The notes beneath the pieces are model-generated. The model saw only the letters and a program-made list of their open reading frames with translations. It was not told the origin of the DNA and searched no databases. A stretch of 64,000 nucleotides of DNA, from positions 20,745,674 through 20,809,673 of the forward strand of contig CM064875.1 in assembly GCA_032719365.1 (NCBI GenBank), in the 5' to 3' direction. The DNA comes from Prinsepia uniflora (taxonomy: Eukaryota > Streptophyta > Magnoliopsida > Rosales > Rosaceae). The translations under genes were made by a program, and so were the position numbers. Below are positions 22,629-33,805 of this stretch, piece after piece; position 1 is the first letter of the stretch, and each line of letters starts with the position of its first letter.

Positions 22629-25600
22629 ATGCCTCCGCGACGTGAACCCCCTCCACGACCTGTTGATGGCGTCGCTAGTGATGCCGAGAGTGCTTCGATC
22701 GAGCGAGCCCAGCGTCTTGGGGCTACGGTGTTTAGTGGTGGGGTGGATCCCGAGGATGCTCACCGTTGGATTTCTCGGTTTGAGCGGATTTTTGCTGTGA
22801 TGCACTGTCCTCCTGAGGAGCGAGTTGTGTTGGCCACCTTTTTGCTTGATGGATCTACTTATGAGTGGCGGTATACTCTGGAGTTGTCGAGTTGGGATGC
22901 CCGTACAGTGACCTGGGAGATCTTTCGTGAACGGTGTCTGGATCAGTATTATCCCCGTTCATTCCGTGATGCTAGGGAGACAGAGTTTCTATAGCTCCAG
23001 CAGGGGAGCATGTCCGTAGCAGAGTATGAGCAGAAATTTCAGATGCTAGCCCGTTTTGCTCCTACCTTTGTGTCAACTGAGGCGGAGAAATGTCGTAGGT
23101 TTGAGCTTGCCTACGAGGTGAGATACGGGCCATTGTCACGGCCGAAGCTTTTACTACCCTCAGAGAGTTGTCGGATGCCGCAGTGCGGGTTGAGGCCAGT
23201 CTCCCGACACGTCCACAGTATTCTGGTGGTGGACAACGTCGAGAGCGTTCATTTCCTGGATCGTATGGTCAGAGGGCCCCGAAGAAGTAATGTTATGGTG
23301 GAGCTTCATTCGAAGGAAATGATCGTTTTGGCAGGCCTGGTAACTTTCAGAGTCCCGGATTCAGAGTGCCTAGGGCACAGTCGGCTCCGCAGGCGAGCGC
23401 GACCTCGGTTGTTTCCACAGGACGGCAGGGTGGTGGTTTTGCTCGAGATGCTTCCAGTGTTATCTGTTTCTTCTGTGGTGAGCGGGGCCACTACCGGAGG
23501 GAGTGTCCATCTTTTCCACAGGGTGGTGGCGTAGGTCAGGGTGCAGCAGAGCAGGGACGGAACACAGCTGCAGTTTCTGGGACTGGGAGTACTAGCGGAG
23601 GAGGTGCTGGAGCGACTAGTGGACTGAGGGGTCGGGACCGTGGGCGAGCATCTGGACCACATGCCCGAGTTTTTGCGGTTACGCAGCAGGAGGCCAGGGC
23701 AGCACCTGGTGTTGTGACAGGTACACTCATGATCTTTGGACATGATGTTTGTGCTTTAATTGATCCCGGAGCTACTCATTCGTTTATCTCACGGGACTGT
23801 GAGTTGTTGGCGGGTAGAGAGGTGTCCGCACTAGACCGTGACATGGGTGTGAGTACGCCCACAGGAGATGTATTTGTGGTAAATCAAGTGTTGCGTGAGT
23901 GTCCCGTAATGGTAGGTGACGTTGGATTGGTAGCTGACCTGATACTCTTGGACTTACATGATTTTGAAGTCATTTTGGGAATGGATTGGTTGACACTCCA
24001 TCATGCTTCTATCGAGTGTGTCGATATGAAGGTTACTTTTTGGAGTCCAGGGTTACCGGAAACCACATTTCAGGGAATACAGCGAGCAACTCCAGTTGGA
24101 GTGATTTCAGCCCTGAAGGCAAGTAAGTTGTTGAGGAAAGGGTGCCAAGGATATTTAGCTCAAGTGATGGACGCACGTGCTGCACCGTTGAAAGTGGAGG
24201 ATTTACCGATAGTACGAGAGTTTCCGGATGTCTTTCCGGAGGAACTGCCAGGATTGCCACCTCACCGAGATGTCGAGTTCACCATTGATCTGGTTCTAGG
24301 TACGCAACATATATCTCAGACTCTGTATCGTATGGCGCCAGCTGAGTTGAAAGAACTGAAGGCGCAGTTGCAAGAGTTGCTTGAGATGGGATTTATCAGA
24401 CCGAGTGTATCCCCTTGGGGAGCTCCGGTGTTGTTTGTGAGGAAAAAGGATGGGAGTTTGAGACTCTACATTGATTACAGGCAACTGAATAAAGTAACAG
24501 TCAGGAACAAATACCCCTTTCCTCGGATCGACGACTTGTTCGATCAGCTGCGAGGAGCGCAGTTCTTCTCCAAAATCGATCTTTGTTCCAGGTATCATCA
24601 ATTGAGGGCTAAGGATGAGGATGTGCCCAAGACAGCCTTTAGAACCCGATATGGTCATTATGAGTTCCTTGTGATGCCGTTCGGTTTGACCAATGCACCC
24701 GCAGCGTTTATGGACTTGATGAACCGAGTGTTATAGCCATACTTGGATCACTTCGTCATCGTGTTCATCGACGATATTCTAGACTACTCGAAGAGTGCGG
24801 GAGAGCACGAGGAGCACTTAAGGATGGTGCTAGGTACCCTGAGGGAAAACCAGTTGTATGCGAAGCTCAGCAAGTGTCAGTTTTGGTTTACGAGCGTGAG
24901 TTTCTTGGGGCATGTGATCTCAACTGACGGAATCAGTGTGGATTCTCAGAAAATTGAAGCAGTGGCGAAGTGGGAACAATCGAAGACCGTCACTGAAGTT
25001 AGAAGTTTCTTGGGATTAGGTGGCTATTACAGGAGATTTGTAGAGGGTTTCTCTACCATTGCTGCCCCGTTGACACGACTGACGAGGAAGGGAGTCAAAT
25101 TTGTCTGGGATGACGATTGTGAGCGTAGTTTTCGAGAGTTGAACGAAAGGTTGACCTCTGCTCTTATACTGACCCTTCTAGACGACAGTGGGGAATTCGA
25201 GGTGTACAATGATGCATCCTTACAGGGATTGGGATGTGTGCTGATGCAGCATGGGATAGTGATTGTCTATGCTTCGCGCCAGTTGAAGCCGCATGAGCGC
25301 AACTATCCTACGCACGACTTGGAGTTAGCTGCTGTCGTGCATGCGCTGAAAATTTGGAGACATCACTTGTATGGTGCGACTTGCAGGCTATTCATGGATC
25401 ATAAGAGCCTGAAGTACTTGTTCACCCAGAAGGACTTGAATGTGAGGCAACGACGGTGGCTGGAGCTAATTAAGGATTATGATTGCACGATTGAGTACCA
25501 CCCTGGAAAACCAATGTGGTGGCTGATGCTCTAAGCCGGAAGTCAACGCATTCTGTGGCGCACCTACTGACGGTTCATTTGCCGTTATTGATTGAACTCC

Positions 25601-27097
25601 GCAAGACCAGCATTGATTTGGGACTGGATAGCCAAGGTGTCTTGCTGGCTAATTTTCATGTGAGCCCACTCCTAATCGATCGGATCGTTGATGCTCAATC
25701 TCAAGATCCTGTCTCGTGTGTACTTCGGATCGAAGTGGAAGCATGTGAACGGCAAGATTTTACAGTCAGAGATGATGGAGCCTTACTAAAAGAAGGACGG
25801 TTGCGTGTGTCGGACGATGAGGCACTAAAGAAGGAGATTTTGGATGAGGCTCACAGTTCGGCCTACGCGATGCATCCTGGTGGGACCAAGATGTATCGTA
25901 CCTTGCGGGAACACTATTGGTGGCTGAGTATGAAACGAGAGATTGCTGAGTTTGTCAGCAGGTGTATGATTTTCCAGCAAGTGAAGGATGAGAGACAGAG
26001 AGCTTATGGAGCCTTGCAACCACTACCTATCCCGGAATGGAAATGGAATCGCATAACGATGGATTTTGTGTTTGGACTTCCTAGGACACCAAGAGGCCAC
26101 GATGGAGTTTGGGTGATTGTGGACAGACTTACGAAATCAGCTCATTTCTTGCGGTACGAGAGAACTTCAGGATGACACAGTTTGCTCAGCTGTTTATCGA
26201 TGAGATCATCAGTTTGCACGTTACTCCAGAATCAATAGTTTCGGACAGAGACCCGAGGCTTACTTCTCGATTTTGGAAAAGTCTACAGGAAACTTTTGGG
26301 ACGAAACTTCGTTTCAGTACTGCTTTTCATCCTCAGACTGACGGCCAGTCTGAGCGGACCATCCAGATATTGGTGGACATGATGCGAGCTTGCGTTTTGC
26401 AATTTCAAGGCACTTGGGAATCACACCTAGCCTTGATGGAATTTGCCTATAACAACAGCTATCAGGCGAGCATTGGGACGGCTCCTTACGAAGCTTTGTA
26501 CGGACGGCAGTGCAGAACCCCGCTGTGCTGGACGGCAGTGGGTGAAAGGAAACTGACTAAATCCGAGTTGGTGGAATTGACAACAGAGAAGGTCAAACTC
26601 ATCAGAGATAGGCTCAAGGCAGCCCAAGACAGACAAAAGAGCTATGTGGACCATCGGATTAGAGATCTTGAGTTGCAATCGGAGATCGGGTATTTCTGAA
26701 ACTGTCCCCTTGGAAAGGTGTAGTGAGATTTGGTAGGCGAGGAAAGTTGAGCCCTCGTTATATTGGACCTTATGAGATTACCGAGAGGATTGGCCAGGTG
26801 GCCTACAGATTAGCACTACCACCAAAACTTTCGAAGGTCCACGACGTTTTCCATGTGTCGATGCTGCGGAAATATGTGTTTGATGCATCTCATGTACTGG
26901 AGGAACAACCTATTGAACTCTGAGAGGGCTTCAGTTTTGATGAACAGTCGATACAGATTTTGGACCGAAAGGATAAGGTGCTACGTCGGAAAACCGTTCC
27001 TCTGGTAAAGGTTCTCTAGAGGAACCAGAATGTGGAGGAAGCCACATGGGAACCCGAGGCGCAGATACGAGAACAGTTTCCCTATTTGTTTCCCTGA
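22629..27097 (+). pseudogene. Tekay gag-pol polyprotein, inactivated
   Basis: Starts MPPRREPPPRP at 22629. Recognisable parts in order: gag (22629-23130); zinc knuckle CFFCGERGHYRREC (23465-23506); protease with DPGATHSF (from 23762); reverse transcriptase (about 24240-24860) with FIDDIL; RNase H (from about 25190); integrase with a zinc-binding region in which the second Cys is Phe (CMIF, about 25966) and the catalytic D, D, E region (26050-26360); GPY/F-like part (26740-26870); chromodomain-like tail (26930-27094). Breaks: in-frame stops at 22992, 23288, 24734, 26921 and 27017, and frameshifts near 23125, 25511, 26151 and 26685. The element cannot supply its own proteins. Confidence 0.92.
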
Positions 27098-27117
27098 AAT
27101 TTCGGGACGAAATTTCT

Positions 27118-27145
27118 TAAAGGAGAGGGGAGGGGGGAGAGAGAT
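27118..27145 (+). other. Polypurine tract of the Tekay element
   Basis: A purine run of AAAGG, GAGG and GGGGGGAGAG units immediately precedes the 3' LTR. It is the expected plus-strand primer site. Confidence 0.85.
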
Positions 27146-29200
27146 TGTAACGACCCGGAAATTCAAAAAATGTAATATTGTAAAATAATGAATAAAATGA
27201 CGTTTTTTACCCCTGTGTTTGGTGTGGTCAATTTGTTGACTTTTTGATTAGTAGGTCGAACGGACGTTAACCGATGACCGTGACGTAGTTCGGGACGTCA
27301 CGAGTTCATAGACAGTTGGAACATCCAATCCCGACGTCCAGGGAAAAAGTTATGACGTTCTGAAGTTCAAGGGCATTTCCGTAATTTGGACGGTTAGGGG
27401 GAAAATGTTGACATTTTGTTTGACAACCGATTTCCACACGACTCGAGGACCGTTAGGTTCGTCTCGATGCCCCGAGTATAACGACAGGCAGCACGCATCA
27501 AACGGACATCGGATGACCAAGTTACGGGTCACGGATGATGAAGGGCATTTTGGTAATTTTTCAACTGGGGGCATTTTGGTCATTTTGCACGGCGGTTACT
27601 GTTCACCACCGTCGAACAGAGTGTGCACGGCCATGTCGTGAGTTCCCTGCACGATTTCATTGTTTATTCCTGATTGTGGGAGGCCAGAGTGAATTGTTTA
27701 AGCCATTTGAGGCAGTGGGAAACATGTTTGAACGGACTGAAACCACACAGAGCATGGGCTGGGTTTAAAAATTGGCCATGGTTTCTGTGTTGCGGGAAAC
27801 AATTTTTCAGAGAGGAATCAGATGGTTTCCCACGGGTTGTTTTCCATTTGATCGATTAACTGAGTTAGGGGAAGTGAAAGGGTTCATTTGGAATCAATTG
27901 AGAGTTGAGAGCCGGAGAGAAAAACCAGAGAGCTGAGTTCTGGAAATTTGAGGGGAAATTCAAAGGTTGAGTTTTGAGGTGAGTTGAGCTAAACCGTGAG
28001 TGGACTTTTGATTTCTAAACCGAGCATGCATGACTATTTTTACTCATCTATCTTATGTTTTCATATATGATTTTATGATGATGCTATGATATTTCAGTTT
28101 TACGTAATTTCACATTTTTCAAGGTGATTATCGTACTTTACGTATTTCGAGGTTACGGTTTTCTCCTATGCATGAATGATGTTTTGATGAAGTATTTGGA
28201 TATGATTTTGCATGTTACGTTTTAATGAAGATTTGATTATATTTGTGAAGTAATTTCGGAAATTGCATGTGAAATCCGGACGCAAGTCCTATTATGACGA
28301 TTTGTGATTATGGAATGATTTCTGGTAAACGGATCACGAAGGATCCTGGTTTATTGTGCCTTATAAAATGGTTTTGGGTTTAAAGACCCGGTATGATTGT
28401 TGGATCTAGTTTTGGGTTTAAAGACCCGGTTAATTGATGACGGGGGCGGGCCCAAAAATTGGGTTTAAAGACCCGGCTTGAGTTTAAAGACTCATGAGTT
28501 TAAAGAGTTGGTTACTGTGATACCCCCGAGGCCTATTGATTATGTTTTGAATTTAAAGACTCGTTGATATCCCGGGAAGGCCTAATATTGAGTTTAAAGA
28601 CTCGGATGGATCCAACGGCTTGATTGTGATTACTTAATCAGTTACTTGGTTTGGTTGATTGGAAATTCGAAAATGACGATTTCTGGATTTTTTTAATATT
28701 ATATTATTTTACATGAGTTGTGATGGTTTTCTGTAACGTTTTCCATGTGTTTCGGAAAAAGGGTTTTCAAATGTTTAGTATGCGGTTTTTGAATATCTGG
28801 TTATGCATTCGTGTTATAAAATTGGAGGGCGAACTCCGATTTCGTTAAACTGTTTTCTGTAAACTTTTGTTTCGGTCCACTCACACTTTGTTGTTTTAAT
28901 TACCTTTCAGGTCGTGGTACAAGTTCGGGGGCTAGCGCCGAGGCAGAGGCAGAGGCATAAAGTTTTCCGTTGCAGAGTAGTTAGTTCACAGAGTAGGATT
29001 TGTTCTTTATCTTGTTTTGTAATATTATGCTCTGTGAAACTATGGACTTGAAGTCCAGTCGGCTGTATTATTTAATCTCCCTGGTCTGACAATGGGTGTG
29101 ATGTAATTTTATTTGGTTTTCCGGTCTTTTGTGTTCGATTGTCAGACGGGAGCAGGATGCTTTCCGATTATCGAGGCGATAATCGGGGTGGGTCCTGTCA
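27146..29200 (+). repeat. 3' LTR of the Tekay element
   Basis: TGTAACGACCC to GGTCCTGTCA, 2055 bp. It carries the full terminal hairpin: GTCTGACAAT (29084-29093) and ATTGTCAGAC (29138-29147), the latter ending 53 bp before the LTR end. The 14-mer array lies at 28376-28603. Confidence 0.92.
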
Positions 29201-29206
29201 GTTACA

Positions 29207-30514
29207 GTGCGTGATAATGCATGAAACGTAAAGAAGATTTAATGATACTACACTATCCCTAGAAAAGTGATGTGCAGACCTAGGAAGTCATGAGTTTAGA
29301 TTACGAATAAGATTCCCCCTCTTAAACGTGATGCTATAAATTGCAGGGTGAACACAAACATCGAGGTGATCCGTCAAGTAATTACATCGACAATTATACA
29401 CAAATATGGTGGCTAAGCTTATAAGCATAAATTGAGTTCATGAAGCGCAGTAATCCAACAAATCCAGGCATACATAACAATCATAATCAAGAGCCAGAAA
29501 TCAAACACGAACTAACATGGCTAGGGCTTCAAGTACCCCTAGTCCTAATTACACTACTCAAACATTATTAAATAAAACAAGGACATAATTAAAAGGTGCA
29601 CAAAGATAAATAAAGCAAGAAATAATAAAAGGACAATGAATAAAAGAGATGAAGGAAAACTCCCTCAAGGTAGACGTGCTGAATTTGAAGATACTTGAAT
29701 TATAAAGAGTACTTGAATTAAATTACAAACTCTAAACTAAGAACATGAATTGAAGTACGAATTTTGACAGAGTTTCGGGGACCTTCAAAAGGTAAATTCG
29801 GCTCCCAATACAATAAACCCTAATGCCCCTATTTATAAGAGAATAAGTAATCCTCTTAAAAATAGGATTTTTTAATTAAATTCTATAAGGAAAAGGCTTC
29901 CTAAATAATTAAGAATTCTAATTAAAACCTTTCCTACAAGTAAATGATTTAAAAATAAGAATAAAAAAAGGAAATAAGACTAAAATCCCTATACAATATG
30001 GAGAATAAATGTGGAAGGAACTTGAAATTAACCTAAAAATAGCCCAAACTTGGAATTAAAGCTTCAGGGACCAATTTTCGTGGTCAACCACCGAAATCGG
30101 AGCAGTGAAAGGTGTGGTCAACGCAAGTCAAAGGGGCCAAGGAGCTGTTCAAGTGTACGGTGGAAGTCAACCGAATCGAACATGTGAGCTTCGGGACGTG
30201 CGCGCTAAAGAGGATTTAGGTACTTCGGTAGGCGCGCACCGAATCGTACGGCGCACTACAGTGACACGCGTGAAGTCTCTGATGCTGAATTCAGTGGATC
30301 ATGTGCCATTTTATTTACTTCAGAACTTCTTCATTTTCAACTCCGATTTAGGTGATTCTTTCGCCCAAATTCTCATAATTCCAATATCTATTTGATCTAC
30401 AAATTTCTCACAAAATATATTATTTTCTTCAATTGTATAGAACAAAATATTAACAAAATATAAGTAAAAGGGTATTAAATCATGGATAAAACATGCTTAA
30501 AATATGACCTATCA
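29207..30514 (-). repeat. Athila-like 1, 5' LTR, U3 and R segment
   Basis: The large part of the Athila-like LTR. It starts TGATAGGTCAT on the minus strand at 30514. A TATA-like box (CTTATAAATAGGGG) lies near 29837. The frame at 30105-30395 is chance. Confidence 0.6.
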
Positions 30515-33250
30515 GGTTGCCAAGCATGTCAACATAGGACCGTGCGAAAACCTCAGAATTGTCTCGCATAAATTCTATCAAGTCGGCGTGTAAGGAATGT
30601 CTGAGCTTGGTTCCAATTTTAACTTTCCGATCATTGAAGTCATGGGAGAGGATGACTTCATCGACCTCCTCAATGGACTGAGAGTGCGGTGTGGTCGAGT
30701 GGGTCCTCAATCGGTCTATCCTTGAAGTGCTGAGCGATCTGAGTGTCGACAGAGTCAACCTCGAAGATGGATTTGGTAACTGCCATTGTTTCCTTTGGCT
30801 TGGTGATGCATTTCCCTGCTAGAGTGGTGGAATTAAAAGTTCATGCGGCCATCTAGTCTCCTCAGTCTAATCCAATACCCACGAGAGTTGGGAACTTGAC
30901 TAGTAATAGATGGGTAGAGACGACTGCTCGGAGTTGGTTGATAAAGTCGCGCCCTAATATCACGTTGTACGTGGTCGGGCAGTCGACCACCAGGAATGAA
31001 ACGAGAACGGTGGTGCGCTTGGGGTTTTCTCCAATGGAAAGAGGTAAAGTCACAGTTCTTCTGTCAATCATGATCACACAAACGTCGAAGTTGGTGATCA
31101 TGCTTAGATGAGGATCAGGTCATCGTGTGGGAAGAACAACCCTCGTTCTTCTTCCTCTATAAAGGATATGGTTTCCCAACCATTATTCTCAATTTTCCTA
31201 ACTCGGCCCTCCTCGATGTGGAAGGCCTGCTAGTTGTGATGTGTGACATGAAGGAAATTCTTCTTTGCTCGGTTGGATGCCAAATAGGAGAATATGGAGG
31301 GCCCGCCACTGATTGTGTTAATCTAAGGGTGGCGGGGCTAATGAGGTGCATGCTGTAAGAACTAGTTGATCTTACCGTCTTGGATGAGTGCCTCTACTAG
31401 ATCCCTAAAAGCTATGCACTAGTCGATGCTATTACAGTTGTATTTGTGGTATTGGTAATAGATACCATTATTATTTGCCATTTGGCCGATTGCTGGTGCC
31501 CAGGCTGGTTTGGGGATCATGTTCTCAATGTTCCTAAGCATATTCCTATATGAGGTGTTCAGGATGGTGTGCATCTCGTTCTTTGACCAAGAGGATAACC
31601 CCACGGTGCTGGTGTTATTTGGCTGATAATCCCGTTGGTGTTGGCCTTGGGGATTGTTGTGGTGTCATGGATTTTTCCCTTATTCCTTTGTTGTAGGAGC
31701 TGGAGTAATCCTTCCTTTTTCTTCTCAAAGGGTGTTGGTTATGATTCTGGCCGGAGGTCGGCTATTGAGGTTAGGTCTGAGTGTTTGAGTTACTCAGTTG
31801 GTATGTGTTGACTGAGTCCCTAGTGCTAGGCCTGTATATGGTCGCTAGTGTAGCGTCGCACTTTTTGGTTAGTAGCTCGGCTTTGGCATGAATCGCGACC
31901 TATTTCATAAGTTCATTATAGGTAGACCAACCTTTAGAATGTGGGGCGTACCTGAAGTGTGACTCACGCAGACCACTCTTGAAGGGTGAGAAAGCTGCTT
32001 TGTCATCTATCTGGGCGCACCTAGAGTATTTGTGGCTGAACCGAGCGTCATAGTTCTATAGTAGCTCAGTCTCCCTTTCTTTCAAAAGGAATAGGTCCTC
32101 GACTGAGAACAAGTGGTCGGTCTGGATCATGAACTGGTTGGGGATGACTATCTAGAGCTGCACGAAAGAGTTGATGGTGCCAGGCTCCAGACGGTAGAAC
32201 CAATTGATAGCGGCTTTGGTGAGGGCAGAGCTGAAAACGAGGCACTAGGCTTCGTCAGATAGATTCTTGTAAACGAGTGGTTATTAGTAGTTGTTGAGAT
32301 AGGTCATGGGGTCTCCCTTTCCTGTGTAGAAGGAGATTTTGAGCGGCTTCAACTCATGATCGTGCTGGTACTAGTTGATCATGCTAGTGAATGGACCCAG
32401 GCTGCTCTTACCCTTAGTCAGTGTTTGGGGTGGCCCTTTTTTGGCTTCGAGGGTCCTTACTCTGCCCAAAAGCTGCTGGATTATTGGGTCGACACTAGGG
32501 CCTTTACTATGACTCTGGTGGTCCGTATGTTGGACGGGTCGACAACCTTCTCGTCAGGAGGAGTTTACCTTGTGTCTCCTAAATCACGTACTGCGTGGAG
32601 GTCGAACTGATCCTTGTATACTAGCGACCACTTAGGAGGAGTCGGCACTCGCCATGATAGAGCTATGGGTTGGTTCCTCAGTGCGAGGAAGCTTCCGACG
32701 ATTGACCTTGAAAGGCATCCAATCGGTTTGCTCTATCGGTGGTGGCTCATTTTCCTAATGGAATGTGAGGTTAATAGGGCTAAGCTACCTACGATCTCAT
32801 CAAGATGTACCGCTTAGGGCTTCCCGAGCATCGTGGTAGGTTCTGGTTCCCTAAGGGCCCTTCTCGGGCAAGATCAGAAATCACGAAGCCTTGCTAGTTA
32901 GTTTGATCGCAGCGGGAATCTTCTTCTTCTTAGTTGGACGTCGTACATGCTCGTCGCGCTCGGGCTAGTCGACCACAACCCTCTTGGCTTCTCGAGCTTT
33001 CTCCTAAGCACAACAAGTAGCTAGCTCGGCTTGAACAGTTTTCAGCTGTGCCACCACGTCGACGTATTTCCCACTTAGCTATTGAAATTATACCTCAACA
33101 TAGGTTCCATTGGCCTTGATCTCGGTCATGTTGCGCTGTAGTTTTTCTAGCTCTCGGGCTACGTCGGGGCGGGGGAGGAGGTGTCCCTCGGTCCCTGACT
33201 CCTTTGTGTGGGTGTGACCTAGCCATCCACATGATCTTACATGTTGGTAA
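30515..33250 (-). pseudogene. Tat-type gag, protease and start of pol, decayed
   Basis: On the minus strand gag lies at about 33250-31110; its conserved core near 32220-31880 reads AAINWFYRLEPGTINSF, NQFMIQTDHLFS, then ARFSHKYSRC and FKSGLRESHFRY, with stops at several places. The protease region at 31101-30862 shows FLVVDCPTTYNVILGRDF and LRAVVST. The last part (30758-30515) has KVKIGTKLRHSL and DLIEFMRDNSEVFA, the stretch that precedes reverse transcriptase in Tat elements. The element is cut there by the Athila-like LTR and the rest of pol is absent from the window. Confidence 0.8.
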
Positions 33251-33305
33251 GATGGCAAGAAAGTGGTGCTCAGCTCAATAAAATGTTGGGAAGATTTGGT
33301 CAGAA

Positions 33306-33325
33306 TTCACATAGACGGTACCAAA
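33306..33325 (-). other. Primer-binding site of the Tat-type element
   Basis: Minus strand TTTGGTACCGTCTATG followed by TGAA, matching the TTTGGCGCCGTCTGTG pattern common in Tat elements with a few changes, directly after the LTR end at 33327. Confidence 0.7.
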
Positions 33326-33326
33326 C

Positions 33327-33805
33327 TGTTGATGCACAAAATGTGCAAACTTTAGTGTGGAATCCTGCTCAGCCACGTGTCCTTAGACTAGCCTATCAAA
33401 AGAGAGTAATTGGTCCTTAGTTAGAGGTAGGCACCAGTGTGATGCCGGTCTAAGGGTATTCAAACGCCCAAGTCAGTGTGGATCTGTGTCTATAAGTAAG
33501 GTGGCGAATAGTAATTCATAAGTAGATGTGAATAGTAAATATTTAGCTACCTTTATTGGGAAATGACCTCTTTTGTATTGGTGCAAAAGTGATAATAAAT
33601 GAGTTATTCTAATGTGGGAGAATGTGTATTCATTGTTAGGCTGACACGTGTCTTGATTATGATTGGAGGAGATTTTTCCACGTGTACATGTTGATCAACT
33701 CTTGCTAGGGTTTGTTTATTAGTATGAGCTTGGGCCCCTTGAGCTTATAAGAGTGTGTTGGGCTAAAGGAGTTAGGCCCATTGAGTTTGGACTGAAATGG
33801 TAACA
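33327..33805 (-). repeat. 5' LTR of the Tat-type element
   Basis: 479 bp, TG at the plus-strand left end (33327) and CA at 33804-33805. It pairs with 7858-8381. Confidence 0.75.

Larger units (their letters stand above)
20581..29200 (+). mobile_element. Tekay-type Ty3/gypsy retrotransposon with two LTRs
   Basis: 5' LTR 20581-22526, primer site 22529-22540, broken gag-pol 22629-27097, polypurine tract ending about 27144, 3' LTR 27146-29200. The perfect target duplication GTTAC is at 20576-20580 and 29201-29205. Gene order PR-RT-RNase H-IN with a GPY/F and chromodomain-like tail, and an initiator-Met tRNA primer site, place it in the chromovirus Tekay/Del clade. The LTRs are nearly identical by eye apart from a 105-110 bp deletion in the 5' copy, so insertion was fairly recent relative to its neighbours. 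Confidence 0.92.
8871..30514 (-). mobile_element. Athila-like non-autonomous element 1, 3' end missing
   Basis: Minus strand. The 5' LTR starts TGATAGGTCAT at 30514 and ends TATCA at 13900 after three later insertions are removed, about 1.75 kb net (30514-29207, 17606-17342, 14076-13900). The primer site follows at 13893-13875. The interior runs from 13874 down to about 8871 and carries an unrecognised reading frame but no gag-pol of known type. The minus-strand TATA-like CTTATAAATAGGGG near 29837 fits an LTR promoter. No 3' LTR is found, so the element was truncated, probably together with the Tat pol genes. Confidence 0.65.
7858..33805 (-). mobile_element. Tat-type Ty3/gypsy retrotransposon, broken, host of a nested stack
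   Basis: The outer limits are two copies of a 0.5-kb LTR: 3' LTR 7858-8381 and 5' LTR 33327-33805 (minus strand). A 5-bp target duplication TGAC(G/C) lies at 7853-7857 and 33806-33810. Primer site 33306-33325 follows the 5' LTR, gag and the start of pol occupy 33250-30515, and a 3' non-coding piece lies at about 8382-8870. Reverse transcriptase, RNase H and integrase are missing. An Athila-like element lies between 8871 and 30514. The loss of the pol genes and of the far end of that Athila element can be explained by one deletion. Confidence 0.7.
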
